Shown in pieces: positions 7,435 through 15,853 of a stretch of DNA of 33,374 nt; the stretch's first letter is position 1; every line of letters starts with the position of its first letter. Position numbers and translations under genes: made by a program. The DNA lies in the NCBI GenBank assembly GCA_026415195.1, contig JAOAHO010000028.1, positions 1-33,374 of the forward strand, given 5' to 3'. The notes beneath the pieces are model-generated. The model was not told the DNA's origin and searched no databases. It saw only the letters and a list, made by a program, of their open reading frames with translations. This stretch comes from Bacteroidia bacterium. Lineage in GTDB: Bacteria; Bacteroidota; Bacteroidia; B-17B0; Aurantibacillaceae.

Positions 7435-9456
7435 TCAGGATTCCGGGATGTATTTAATTCCGCTGCGCCCCAGGTTTTTATTGATTTCAATGCGTTCTTT
7501 TTCCAGTACCCTGATTTTATGTAAGAGTATCGTGGCTTCGTTTTCGTCTAGATTTTCGTTTTTAAGTTCATTTTTCAAAGATGCAATGATTTGTGAAATA
7601 ATTTTTTCTTTCAGCGATTGAAGTGATTTTTTTAGGGCTTTTACGCTAAGCGATAATTCATCGGCAATATGAATGTTGAATTTTTTCCAGTTTTCGCTTA
7701 CTTCATGATTCTTTATTACATGATTTGTAATAAAACCGCGCACATCATCATCGGGAAAGTTCATAAAATACTCTAAGCCCGTAAAACCTTTTTCCGTAAG
7801 ATTATTATAATAGAGTGAAAATATTTTCATGTGCAAAGGGTCGTTGAACATCAGTTGCTCTATGCTCATGTATTCCAGCACAAATTCTGCCAGGGTCATC
7901 TGTTTGGTTTGGGTTTGGCCGGTCAGGGGGTCTGTAAATTCCTCTTCCATCACCATGTTTCCGTAAAGAAGCAGCAACCGGAGAATCTCGGACTCATCTG
8001 CATGGCTGACGGGCAAGATTTCAATCGGATGTTTTTGGTTATCATAATTCGGAGCAATTTCGGGTAATACAGAAGGACTTTGTTCTTTGATGATTTTGGA
8101 TTTAATCCATTCTTTACGCAGTCGGGTAACTTCGGTTTGTATTACTTCTTCGCCAATGCCGAGTTTCTTGGAAAGTTCCTGAATGTAAAGGGTCCTTCGG
8201 ATGTCGTTGGGGATTAGGGCTATCCATGAAGCCATTTTACCGATGAATGATGACCTCTCGATGGGACCGCGCATGAGAAAGTCCTTATTTTCATAAACAT
8301 AATACTCCAAAAAATCATGGGTGTTTTGTACAATGTGTCTCAGGAGAGCTTCACGACCAAACGCTTTGGCGAAAGAGTCCGGATCATGGTTATCCGGAAA
8401 GCTGACGCGATACACCATCAGGCCTTCTTCCAGCAACATGGGCACGGCACGTTCGGCTGCTTTTTTTCCGGCATCATCTCCGTCGAAAGCAATAATGACT
8501 TTTTCGCAGAACCGATGCAGTTTCCTCACTTGACCTTCCGTGAGTGAAGTTCCTGAAGATGCAACGGCATTTCGTAAGCCGTGTTGGTGTAATGCAATCA
8601 CATCCATATAGCCTTCGGCCAGGATGGAAGCATTTTCTTTAATGATGTGTTTTTTTGCTTGATAAAGTCCATAAAGAACCTCGCTTTTGTGATATACGGG
8701 CGACTCGGGGCTGTTTACATATTTGGCTAAGTTTTTATCGGCACTCAGGTTCCGGCCGCCAAAGCCCAACACTCTACCCGATTCGTCGTGTATGGGGAAC
8801 ATGATGCGCGCCTGAAAGCGGTCAATGAGGAATTGAGCGTCAATGGCATCTTCCGTTTCGGGAATTTCGGATTCATGATATTCAGTCTTATAAAGGCATT
8901 GTCCGCTTTTAATCAAATAACGTTTGCTAAATTGGGCCTGCAGTGCCGATTGGGTAAAGCCCCTTTTGTCGTTCAGGGAATAACCCAGCCCGAACTCTCG
9001 AATAATGTGCTCTTCAAGACCGCGTTCATAAAGATATGACAAGGCTACCGATTTTCCCTCGTCGGTCTCGAAAAGATTGTTTTGGTAATGCTGAGCAGCA
9101 AATTTTAAAAGAATTAAAATACTTTCTTTTTCTGTGAGTGATTTTTTTTCTTCGTCCGAAAGTTCACGTTCTTTGATGGAGATATTGTATTTGTTTGCAA
9201 GCCAGCGTAGTGCTTCAGGATAGGTAATGTGAAGATGATCCATCAGAAAGCCAACGGCATTGCCGGCTTTCCCGCAACCGAAGCATTTGAAAATTCCCTT
9301 GGTAGCCGAAACCGTAAAAGAAGGAGTTTTTTCGTTATGGAAGGGGCAAAGGCCGATGTAGTTGGCGCCACGCTTTTTAAGCATTACAAACTCGCCCACC
9401 ACTTCTTCAATCCTGACGGCCCTGTGTATTTCATCCACCTGATCGGGAGGTATCAT
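7435..9456 (-). CDS. dnaG: DNA primase DnaG
   Basis: A 673-residue primase that makes RNA primers at the replication fork. Domains in order are an N-terminal CHC2 zinc finger ([12 protein letters not shown], then [15 protein letters not shown], about residues 37-73), and the catalytic core with the RNA polymerase region ([28 protein letters not shown]). Next is Toprim ([15 protein letters not shown], then [13 protein letters not shown]), with acidic metal-binding residues. The C-terminus (beyond about 440) is a less conserved helical region of the DnaB-binding type. Length is normal for Bacteroidota. The start ATG overlaps the ppa stop by four bases, coupling primase to pyrophosphatase, which removes the pyrophosphate that polymerases release. 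Confidence 0.97.
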   Translation of the reverse strand: MIPPDQVDEIHRAVRIEEVVGEFVMLKKRGANYIGLCPFHNEKTPSFTVSATKGIFKCFGCGKAGNAVGFLMDHLHITYPEALRWLANKYNISIKERELSDEEKKSLTEKESILILLKFAAQHYQNNLFETDEGKSVALSYLYERGLEEHIIREFGLGYSLNDKRGFTQSALQAQFSKRYLIKSGQCLYKTEYHESEIPETEDAIDAQFLIDRFQARIMFPIHDESGRVLGFGGRNLSADKNLAKYVNSPESPVYHKSEVLYGLYQAKKHIIKENASILAEGYMDVIALHQHGLRNAVASSGTSLTEGQVRKLHRFCEKVIIAFDGDDAGKKAAERAVPMLLEEGLMVYRVSFPDNHDPDSFAKAFGREALLRHIVQNTHDFLEYYVYENKDFLMRGPIERSSFIGKMASWIALIPNDIRRTLYIQELSKKLGIGEEVIQTEVTRLRKEWIKSKIIKEQSPSVLPEIAPNYDNQKHPIEILPVSHADESEILRLLLLYGNMVMEEEFTDPLTGQTQTKQMTLAEFVLEYMSIEQLMFNDPLHMKIFSLYYNNLTEKGFTGLEYFMNFPDDDVRGFITNHVIKNHEVSENWKKFNIHIADELSLSVKALKKSLQSLKEKIISQIIASLKNELKNENLDENEATILLHKIRVLEKERIEINKNLGRSGIKYIPES

Positions 9457-10001
9457 AGGGAAGAAGGTTTGAATTGTTGTTGGTAGTATTGAATGCTGTC
9501 GATTAAAATTTTAAGGGCATCGCCTTTACATAAAAAATCATCTACCACAACTTTTTTGTTTTCAAGCTTTTTGTCTTCTTCAAAAAAGTTCTTCAGTTCG
9601 GAAATAAAAAACTCCGGTAGGGAAGAAATGTCGTTAATATGGTTGACGGACGTGTCGCCTTCGGCAACGGAAATTAACTTGTCGTCGGCTTCATTATTGT
9701 CGATCATGCGCATCACCCCGATTATCCTTGCCATGACCAGACATCTTGGTTCCAGTAAAATTTGCGATAGTACCAAAATATCCAAGGGATCTTTATCTTG
9801 GCCCAACGATTGAGGAACAAAGCCATAGTTAGTGGGGTAATACACTGAGGAATAAAGTACCCTGTCGAGCTTCATCAGGCCGCTTTCTTTATCGATTTCA
9901 TATTTAGCTCTGGAACCTTTAGGAATTTCAATCAGAGCCTGAACGGCATCGGAACCGTTAAACCCATGAGAGACATGATGCCATGGATGAAAATGATACA
10001 T
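9453..10001 (-). CDS. ppa: Inorganic pyrophosphatase
   Basis: A 182-residue family I soluble pyrophosphatase that hydrolyses PPi to phosphate and pulls biosynthetic reactions forward. Visible signatures are [14 protein letters not shown], the [12 protein letters not shown] strand and [11 protein letters not shown], which carries the metal-binding Asp residues. Further on are EADDKLISV and a C-terminal KKVVVDDFL segment. The N-terminus [13 protein letters not shown] is typical of Bacteroidota members. The start is the ATG at 10001. It heads the minus-strand run that continues with dnaG and ends 5 kb later at the DUF2452 gene. No clear -7 box is seen in the 40 bp upstream. Confidence 0.95.
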   Translation of the reverse strand: MYHFHPWHHVSHGFNGSDAVQALIEIPKGSRAKYEIDKESGLMKLDRVLYSSVYYPTNYGFVPQSLGQDKDPLDILVLSQILLEPRCLVMARIIGVMRMIDNNEADDKLISVAEGDTSVNHINDISSLPEFFISELKNFFEEDKKLENKKVVVDDFLCKGDALKILIDSIQYYQQQFKPSSL

Positions 10002-10041
10002 TCGAAAATAAAATTACACAAACGGAAAAAATAAATACACA

Positions 10042-11187
10042 TTAATCTGCAAAAATTTCAGAGTCGCTAAGGCATTTGTTGCATTTTGGGTTAGGTCTTG
10101 GAATGATTTGAAAATCGGAAGGCAAAATGGCTTTGGAGCTTTTATCGTATTTCAGTAAAAAGCGCACTTCCGATTTTACGGTTATGCCTCCTTTTACTGC
10201 CGGCAACCAATTACCCATACCATTCAGAGCATTTTCCACACGTCCCTGTAAATCTTTATCGGGACAAGTTACCTGCATTTTTTTGATGGCGCCGTTGAAG
10301 TCCAGAGTCAACTTAACGATGGTAACATATTCATCAAATTTTTTTCTTTCCCTTTTTGAAAGGGTCAGTGCCGACTTGAAGTAGTTCACCAAGCCTTCAT
10401 CACCCTCTTCATAACACGGAGGGCGGCAGGCTTTGGGGTCTTTGGCTTTGCGAGGGGAAGAATATATGGTTATAGTACGTTTGGGCCTTGTCGGTTCAGG
10501 AGTAGGTTCGGGGAATGCATCTTCGGCTTTTTTCTCATCTTTCACGACATCATCCTTTTCTTTGTTCATTTTGTCTTTTTTATTTTCTTTAGGCACTTCG
10601 GCTGTTTCTTTTTCTTTTTTATTTTTCTTGTTTTCTTTTATTTCAAATGTTTGGTTTTCAGGTTCTGTTCCTTTTTTAACATCGCCTTTGGTCATCGGAT
10701 CGGATGGTTTGGAAGAGGTTGGTGACGGTGGTAAAGGAGGAGGTGATGGTGGGGATGTTTTGGAGTAATAAACATAAAAGCCCTGAATACTCTTCATGGC
10801 CTCAGCATTGGAACTGTTAGCTTTTTGCAAAACGGATCTGTAATTGGTATTAAATTGAAAAATGTCTGGATGGGCAGCCATAAGATTTTCCCATCGGTTA
10901 CGGTTGTCGGCTTCTCTGTTGGCGAAATCGGCGGGGCTGTCTTCGGTGTATACCAAAACAATTTCGTTAATTTCATAACCGTTTTTAATGATATTATCCA
11001 GTTCCTGAATTTTTTCCATCCCCCCCGATTTTTTTTTGGATTTAAAATAAACGTGGTTTCCGGAGGGTTTGTAGGGAACGGTTATGGAGTCCTCTTCAAT
11101 AACGATATCTTCAATGGTCGATACTTGTGCAGTGAGGCCGGAGAATAGGAAAAAAATAAAAATTAAACAAGGCCTTATTTTTTTCAT
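10042..11187 (-). CDS. Secreted modular protein with Lys/Glu-rich linker and TonB-C-like domain
   Basis: A 381-residue protein of unknown function. A signal peptide covers residues 1 to about 20 (LFSGLTAQ). Residues 55-142 form a folded-looking N-terminal domain ending in IQGFYVYYSK. A proline-rich stretch (about 146-157) and a highly charged Lys/Glu segment (about 167-226) follow, then PEPTPEPTRP. The C-terminal part (about 265-347) has the pattern of a TonB C-terminal domain: a partner-facing strand (VTIVKLTLDFNGAIKK), a helix (RVENALNGMGN), the WLPAVKGG motif and a final strand (VKSEVRFLLKY). Real TonB has an N-terminal membrane anchor rather than a cleavable signal, so a TonB energy-coupling role is unlikely. 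A TTACTTTG near-match to the -7 box precedes the ATG by a few bases (11192-11199, reverse). Confidence 0.72.
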   Translation of the reverse strand: MKKIRPCLIFIFFLFSGLTAQVSTIEDIVIEEDSITVPYKPSGNHVYFKSKKKSGGMEKIQELDNIIKNGYEINEIVLVYTEDSPADFANREADNRNRWENLMAAHPDIFQFNTNYRSVLQKANSSNAEAMKSIQGFYVYYSKTSPPSPPPLPPSPTSSKPSDPMTKGDVKKGTEPENQTFEIKENKKNKKEKETAEVPKENKKDKMNKEKDDVVKDEKKAEDAFPEPTPEPTRPKRTITIYSSPRKAKDPKACRPPCYEEGDEGLVNYFKSALTLSKRERKKFDEYVTIVKLTLDFNGAIKKMQVTCPDKDLQGRVENALNGMGNWLPAVKGGITVKSEVRFLLKYDKSSKAILPSDFQIIPRPNPKCNKCLSDSEIFAD

Positions 11188-11387
11188 ATTACAAAGTAAT
11201 TAAATAAATTTGAAAAAGTTATTAATCATTCTAATCCAATAACCATATTTGTTGATTATTATATTCTTATGTTATTAACAAAGAGTTCTGTTCCTTTTAT
11301 AAATTTTTGCATTGCTGTGCCAAAAAACATTTTTTACAAAAGAGTTATTAAAAAAATTTTTTATAAATATAATTTAATTTTTAAATC
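11188..11387. other. AT-rich divergent intergenic region
   Basis: These 200 bp separate two diverging genes for exported proteins and are very AT-rich. I see no RNA gene or convincing hairpin; only the leftward TTACTTTG near-match to a -7 box (11192-11199) stands out. Confidence 0.5.
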
Positions 11388-11987
11388 ATGAGAAAGTTTA
11401 CTTTATTGTTGATTTTATTGCCGGCAATTTTATTTAAGATATATTCCCAGTCGGTAAAAAAAGGAAATTTTTTAATTGATGGCTATTACGGTTTTGGTAC
11501 TTTGACATCATGGCTTGCAAAGGCCATCAACTCTGGAAGCACATCGGCTAAAGCCGGATTTATAGGACCAACCGGATTGAGGGTGGCATATTTGACGTCT
11601 GACAAGGTTGCATTAGGAGTTGATTTACAATATAATAATTTATTCTTAAAATGGTCATCAGAAACAACGGACAGTTTGGGAGCTATAATAACCCATACCT
11701 ACAATGTTCAATGGCAAAGACTCAGAATTATGCCTAAAATCAACATAATGTTTGGAGTTGATGAAAAAAACGCAGGTTATTTTGCTTTATTTGCAGGATA
11801 TACCTTTCATAAGTTTAATGTACAAACCAATGATTTAAGTTATAAAAGTAATTGGAACATCCCGGGGTTTTCTTTCAGGTTAGCTGCCGGAATAAGGCAT
11901 TTTCATAACGATAATTTTGGTTTTTTCGGTGAATTGGGGGTCTTTGGTGGAGCGCTTCTTCACGCAGGTATTACAATAAAGTTGTAA
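11388..11987 (+). CDS. Outer-membrane beta-barrel protein (OmpW/OmpX-like size)
   Basis: A 199-residue protein with a signal peptide (to about residue 20, ending KIYSQ) followed by alternating amphipathic strands rich in Gly and aromatics: YYGFGTLTSW, LRVAYLTSDKVALGVDLQY, YFALFAGYTF, SFRLAAGIRHF and FGFFGELGVFG. It ends HAGITIKL. This is the pattern of a small outer-membrane barrel of about eight strands, common in Bacteroidota and generally uncharacterised. It is divergent from the TonB-C-like gene across a 200 bp AT-rich gap and lies just before tRNA-Thr. No specific role can be given. Confidence 0.75.
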   Translation: MRKFTLLLILLPAILFKIYSQSVKKGNFLIDGYYGFGTLTSWLAKAINSGSTSAKAGFIGPTGLRVAYLTSDKVALGVDLQYNNLFLKWSSETTDSLGAIITHTYNVQWQRLRIMPKINIMFGVDEKNAGYFALFAGYTFHKFNVQTNDLSYKSNWNIPGFSFRLAAGIRHFHNDNFGFFGELGVFGGALLHAGITIKL

Positions 11988-12031
11988 TTGTTTTTTTAAA
12001 TTTTTTGCTGAGTCTTCTTTCTTTTAATCCT

Positions 12032-12039
12032 TAAATTTG
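12032..12039 (+). promoter_or_regulatory. Bacteroidota -7 box for tRNA-Thr
   Basis: TAAATTTG is an exact TAnnTTTG match and ends 11 bases before the first tRNA base, a suitable distance for a primary-sigma promoter. Confidence 0.55.
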
Positions 12040-12050
12040 CCTCGAAATTA

Positions 12051-12122
12051 GCCGAGGTAGCTCAGGGGCAGAGCAGCTGATTCGTAATCAGCAGGCCGTG
12101 GGTTCAAATCCCATCCTCGGCT
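12051..12122 (+). tRNA. tRNA-Thr (anticodon CGT)
   Basis: A complete 72-base cloverleaf. The acceptor stem GCCGAGG (12051-12057) pairs with CCTCGGC (12115-12121), with T as the discriminator base and no encoded CCA. The D stem is GCTC/GAGC, the anticodon stem GCTGA/TCAGC with loop TTCGTAA, and the anticodon CGT is at 12083-12085. The T arm is GTGGG-TTCAAAT-CCCAT. It reads ACG codons. G1-C72 and C2-G71 agree with threonine identity. It has its own -7 box and lies between the outer-membrane protein gene and the end of crtY. Confidence 0.97.
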
Positions 12123-12147
12123 CTTTCAGATAAATCTTTCAGATAAA
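12122..12147. repeat. Perfect 13-bp tandem duplication between tRNA-Thr and crtY
   Basis: TCTTTCAGATAAA occurs twice in direct succession (12122-12134 and 12135-12147). The first copy begins at the tRNA discriminator base and the second covers the crtY stop codon and the codons before it. Confidence 0.9.
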
Positions 12148-13251
12148 CCATTTTCTAACACTGTTCATTAATTTTAATTCATCCCAAACACCGGACTCAT
12201 TGTTCAGAAATTCAGACAGGCGGATAAAATTATTTTTCGAAAACAGATCAAAGAAAAAATCCGGGGCACAATTACCGTCTTTGTCAAAAAGACGCAAAAG
12301 CAAATGATCATATACCCGAAATCTTTTAGGGATAACAGAATTTTTTATTTTTTTATTTTTCCGAAGCGCATATATGATATGATCGGTATGGCGTTGTATG
12401 TGCCTAAAGGCAAAGCCCGTGGAACTTCTCACATTCCCGCCTGATATCCCGATGTTATGAACGTTATTGCCCCAAGGATTTAACCATGAGCCCGAAAACA
12501 TGGGAATATCTGCGAATTCTTCCCCGGCCACTTCATAATTTTCAACATGAAGGTTGGCTGATATGTAATTATCGAGTTTTTCTTTAAACCAGTTTTTTGG
12601 CATTTTTTCTTTGGTGAAAACGGTATATTCCACCAAAGCTTCATCCGCGCTGAAAGGCAAAATATATACAAACGAAGGCCTTCCGCCTTGCGCGACACTG
12701 AAATCCATCCACCTGGCTGTATCGGTTTTCAGGCCATGACGGAACTTAATAAAGTAACCCAAAAATTGCTGATAAAACCAGATGTTTCCTTTTTCTTTTT
12801 CAGGAAGGCGAAGCGCGCTGTTAAAAACTACATCCGCAATTATGTTTTGGTTCTTGCATTTAATGCATACCCGGCCGTTATCAGAAATAAAATCCAGAAT
12901 ATCATCGTTGATGCTTTCTACGTTATGCGATCCGTCTAAGAAGGAAAAACAAAACTCATAAAAACTGCTGCCGGGGATGTGGCAATATTCCAAAGGGTGA
13001 ATATCAAAAACCAATGTGTTTTTTTTAAATACAACCTCCATCCTTTTCCAACGGTGGCTGATGGCCGGTTCACACCAAAGGGTTTCGTTATGTTTTTTCC
13101 AAAAACACCATGTTCTATCGTTGGATTTATGGGGGCGGTTATCGATAAGGTAAAGTTTTTTAAAAGGAATTTTGTTTAGGATTAATTTACATGCCAGGCT
13201 CAAACCAGCACAACCCGCACCCGCTATGGCAATGACGGGTCCCTTACTCAT
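12139..13251 (-). CDS. crtY: Lycopene beta-cyclase, CrtY type
   Basis: A 370-residue FAD-dependent cyclase that turns psi ends of lycopene into beta-rings. The N-terminal nucleotide-binding motif is IAGAGCAGLSLACKL, followed by the family motif NDRTWCFW. Further CrtY landmarks are the FLGYFI segment, MDFSVAQGG, FVYILPFSADEALVEYT and the GISGGNVRSSTGFAF region near the C-terminus. It is the last gene of the leftward carotenoid arm and overlaps crtZ by eight bases. Whether it closes one end (gamma-carotene) or both (beta-carotene) decides the end product and cannot be read from sequence. The stop codon lies inside a 13-bp tandem duplication. Confidence 0.92.
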   Translation of the reverse strand: MSKGPVIAIAGAGCAGLSLACKLILNKIPFKKLYLIDNRPHKSNDRTWCFWKKHNETLWCEPAISHRWKRMEVVFKKNTLVFDIHPLEYCHIPGSSFYEFCFSFLDGSHNVESINDDILDFISDNGRVCIKCKNQNIIADVVFNSALRLPEKEKGNIWFYQQFLGYFIKFRHGLKTDTARWMDFSVAQGGRPSFVYILPFSADEALVEYTVFTKEKMPKNWFKEKLDNYISANLHVENYEVAGEEFADIPMFSGSWLNPWGNNVHNIGISGGNVRSSTGFAFRHIQRHTDHIIYALRKNKKIKNSVIPKRFRVYDHLLLRLFDKDGNCAPDFFFDLFSKNNFIRLSEFLNNESGVWDELKLMNSVRKWFI

Positions 13252-13729
13252 TTAACATGGCATTTCTGATTTTCCTTGCCTCGGCAAAATATTTGGGATG
13301 CACCAGCAACATGCCGAAGCTTTCGCCGTGTTCTTTGCCGAGGTGTTTGTGATGTGCCTTGTGGGCACGGCGCAGGGCAATGATATATATGTTTTTAGAA
13401 CGCGTAAACCATTTGATGCGCTGATGAATAATCACGTCGTGCACCAAAAAATATGCAATACCGTAAAGCGCGATTCCAAATCCAACCCAGGTGTACCATG
13501 CAAAACCGTTCATCATTCCGAACATGATAAGGAGCCATGAAGGAATGGCATAGAACAAAAAGAAAATGTCGTTCCTTTCCCATACATGATCATGGTCTTT
13601 CACATGATGATCTTTATGAAAATACCACATGAAGCCGTGCATGATATATTTATGATTGAACCAGGCGGAAAATTCCGTAAGAATAAATGTTACAAAAACG
13701 ATTAAAATCGGCTGCAAATATTCCATCAT
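13244..13729 (-). CDS. crtZ: Beta-carotene 3-hydroxylase CrtZ
   Basis: A 161-residue integral membrane di-iron hydroxylase of the fatty acid hydroxylase family that adds a hydroxyl at C-3 of beta-rings. The histidine clusters expected for iron binding are visible: HKYIMH, HKDHH, HDVIIHQR and RRAHKAHHKH. Four hydrophobic stretches lie between them. The start is ATG at 13729, overlapping the cruF stop as ATGA; the second ATG at 13726 is also possible. The longer upstream frame lies inside cruF and is not credible as coding. It overlaps crtY by eight bases, so the whole arm appears translationally coupled. Confidence 0.94.
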   Translation of the reverse strand: MMEYLQPILIVFVTFILTEFSAWFNHKYIMHGFMWYFHKDHHVKDHDHVWERNDIFFLFYAIPSWLLIMFGMMNGFAWYTWVGFGIALYGIAYFLVHDVIIHQRIKWFTRSKNIYIIALRRAHKAHHKHLGKEHGESFGMLLVHPKYFAEARKIRNAMLNE

Positions 13730-14343
13730 ATAACCGCGTATGATAACAGATAAAAAATTGTAATACAAAAATACACTAAAAAAGCCGCTTTGTTCAATGC
13801 TGTAGATGGATTTAAATGGCCGTTTTTGTGAATTATTATGGTAAGTAGTGAGGCAAGAAGGAACCAGGAGGCGTAGTTCCACACTCCCGGTAAGCCCGTA
13901 TGAAATTTCCAAAAACCCAATACAGGGGCAATGGGCTCCATCATAACATCAATCAGCGTGCAAAGCAATCCGTTAAGATAAAACAAATGAAATCGGTTTA
14001 AAATAATATAACCGGCATAAACAAGCAAACCCCAATTGATTCCGATGACAACGGGTACGTCAAGAATTTTAGGCCCCAGGCGCCTTAAGTAATCGTAATG
14101 GCCAAACAAATATCCTGTTTTAACGCCTATGATTTCCGCAATAAACGCAAGAATCGAAATGCCGATAAACAATATCCCGTGTTTTATATCAGATGCCCAT
14201 AGCCGATATATAAAATACCCGCCCAATAAAGACAAAAACACCCATGAAAGGCGGCCGGCATCCGTAAAAAATTTAGTAACAAACGGCCCTGCCGAGAATG
14301 AAAAAATCAAAAACCATTCAAAGGGCAAAATTTTTTTAAGCAT
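13726..14343 (-). CDS. cruF: Carotenoid 1,2-hydratase CruF
   Basis: A 205-residue membrane protein of the CruF (DUF422) family with about seven helices. CruF adds water across the C-1',2' bond of the open psi end, giving the tertiary 1'-hydroxyl. Landmarks are IAEIIGVKTGYLFGHYDY, a PVVIGINWGLLVYAG stretch, LIDVMMEPIAPVLGFW and the LPGVWNYASWF motif. The start is the ATG at 14343, overlapping crtD by eight bases; upstream in-frame sequence lies inside crtD. Its location directly after crtD fits the known order of action, since CrtD desaturates the 1'-hydroxylated substrate. Confidence 0.9.
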   Translation of the reverse strand: MLKKILPFEWFLIFSFSAGPFVTKFFTDAGRLSWVFLSLLGGYFIYRLWASDIKHGILFIGISILAFIAEIIGVKTGYLFGHYDYLRRLGPKILDVPVVIGINWGLLVYAGYIILNRFHLFYLNGLLCTLIDVMMEPIAPVLGFWKFHTGLPGVWNYASWFLLASLLTIIIHKNGHLNPSTALNKAAFLVYFCITIFYLLSYAVI

Positions 14344-15790
14344 AATCTTTATTGATAAGATCGGCAGTAATCTGAGCGCTTTTAAGACACAATGGAATAC
14401 CCCCTCCCGGATGTACGCTGCCGCTACAAAAATACAAATTTTTAATTTTTGAGTGCTTGTTGGAAGGCCTGATCCATCCTTTCCAAACCCCGTGCACATT
14501 GGCTCCGTAAATGGCGCCACCCACTGAACCCGTGTCGAATTCTATCCCATCAGGGTTCCAGCAAGATTTGTAAACACATAAGTCACGGATATCAATCCGG
14601 AGAACTTTAAGGATTTTTTTTCTTATAATTTCGATTACCGTGTTCTCATCAATTGAGGAGCGGTTTGTAACAGAAGGTGCGTTAATCATGACGAACCAGT
14701 TTTCATGCCCGGGCGGGGCATCGGACGGAATTAACCTGGAGGAGATATGGATATACACAGTCGGGTCGTCCGGTATTTTTTTTAAATCAAAAAGTTCATG
14801 AAATTCTTTCTGATAATCGTTGGAAAAAAGAATATTGTGTAATCCTAAATTCGGATAATGGCCTTTGACACCCAGGTAAAAAATCCAAGCGGAGCTGCTC
14901 TTTTCTTTGAATTTATCAGGTTGATAGGGCGCATCAACAAGATGTTTCATGCAGGCCTCATAATCCATGGCGCTGACTATGGCATCAAAGCGGAAGGTTT
15001 CCGAAAGTGTTTGAATTTGATTCGCGTGTCCAAGGCGGTTAATATTGATTTTTTTAACGGCTTCGTTAAAATGAAATTTTACACCGCAATGGACGGCCAT
15101 TGCATAAAGATAGTCCGCAATTCCGCGCATGCCCTTTTTGGGAAAATAAACGCCGTTCATCCATTCGGGCCAGGCAGCAAGGCCGTTCATGTGAGAAGTT
15201 TGGTAAGGGCTTGATCCTATGTAAGTGGCATAACGATTAAAAATCTGAATGCTTTTTGGATTCTTAAAAAATTTTTTATGATATGCGTCTAACGTAAGCC
15301 ATGGCCGGAAAAAGGGTAACTTGAAAATTCCATAAAGCACCTCTTTACGAAAGAAATGTTTGAAACTGTGAATTCCGCTTTCCAAGAAAACCGGTGATGC
15401 CAAGAACATTTTTTTGCTCAATGTATGAAGGTATCGGGGAAGTTTTTTTTCTTTCAGTAACTCAGAAAAAACCTGATGGTTGTACTCGTTATCATCGGTT
15501 ATGCATAGGTGGGTTCCATCTTCCCAAAAATAACGGCAGTGTTCAGAATGTTTGATGTAATCCAATTTTTCGGAATATCCGCAAATTTCCCTTAGTTCCT
15601 CAATCCAATCAGGCATGGTAAAAAGTGAGGGGCCTTTATCAAAACGAAAGCCGCTTTGCCTGAGTTCTGATAGTTTTCCGCCATATGTGGTATTCTTTTC
15701 AAAGACCTCCACATGAAAGCCCATAGATGCAAGCCGGATGGAAAGCGCCATTCCTGAGACTCCACTTCCGATGATCCCAACCCTAATCAC
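14336..15790 (-). CDS. crtD: 1-hydroxycarotenoid 3,4-desaturase CrtD
   Basis: A 484-residue FAD desaturase of the CrtI/CrtD family. The N-terminal Rossmann motif is VGIIGSGVSGMALSIRLA. The CrtD rather than CrtI identity rests on WIFYLGVKGHYPNLGLHNI, FSNDYQKEF, ENWFVMINAPSV and the C-terminal FCSGSVHPGGGIPLCL. It introduces the 3',4' double bond in 1'-hydroxy carotenoids. No ATG is available; GTG at 15790 gives MIRVGIIGSG, the expected family start, and follows a TAACCTTTG element. A further GTG at 15832 would add 14 untypical residues and reach almost to crtI. It heads the leftward arm and diverges from crtI across 63 bp. Confidence 0.92.
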   Translation of the reverse strand: MIRVGIIGSGVSGMALSIRLASMGFHVEVFEKNTTYGGKLSELRQSGFRFDKGPSLFTMPDWIEELREICGYSEKLDYIKHSEHCRYFWEDGTHLCITDDNEYNHQVFSELLKEKKLPRYLHTLSKKMFLASPVFLESGIHSFKHFFRKEVLYGIFKLPFFRPWLTLDAYHKKFFKNPKSIQIFNRYATYIGSSPYQTSHMNGLAAWPEWMNGVYFPKKGMRGIADYLYAMAVHCGVKFHFNEAVKKININRLGHANQIQTLSETFRFDAIVSAMDYEACMKHLVDAPYQPDKFKEKSSSAWIFYLGVKGHYPNLGLHNILFSNDYQKEFHELFDLKKIPDDPTVYIHISSRLIPSDAPPGHENWFVMINAPSVTNRSSIDENTVIEIIRKKILKVLRIDIRDLCVYKSCWNPDGIEFDTGSVGGAIYGANVHGVWKGWIRPSNKHSKIKNLYFCSGSVHPGGGIPLCLKSAQITADLINKDYA

Positions 15791-15839
15791 GATTTTTGAA
15801 CAAAGGTTACAAAAAAATGTTTTAGTAGGCACTTAATTA

Positions 15840-15847
15840 TAACTTTG
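15840..15847 (+). promoter_or_regulatory. Bacteroidota -7 box for the crtI arm
   Basis: TAACTTTG matches TAnnTTTG exactly. It ends only six bases before the crtI ATG, so the transcript would start almost at the start codon. A TTTTAG near-match to the -33 element lies about 20 bases upstream. Confidence 0.5.
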
Positions 15848-15853
15848 TTATTA

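Noticed and set aside
10590-10760. Low-complexity Lys/Glu- and Pro-rich coding stretch as a DNA repeat or CRISPR-like array
   Set aside because: There are no regular repeat-spacer units; it is an in-frame charged linker in the secreted TonB-C-like protein.
12051-12147. tRNA-Thr as an attachment site of an integrated element
   Set aside because: No integrase, no phage or plasmid genes and no distant copy of the tRNA 3' end are visible; the nearby repeat is a short tandem only.
13730-13912. Longer crtZ start at 13912
   Set aside because: The extra 61 codons lie within cruF on the same strand. The MMEYLQ start overlapping the cruF stop gives the normal CrtZ length and N-terminal helix.
14344-14520. 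Longer cruF start at 14520
   Set aside because: This extension lies within crtD in another frame, and its sequence is not membrane-like. The ATG at 14343 gives the usual CruF size.
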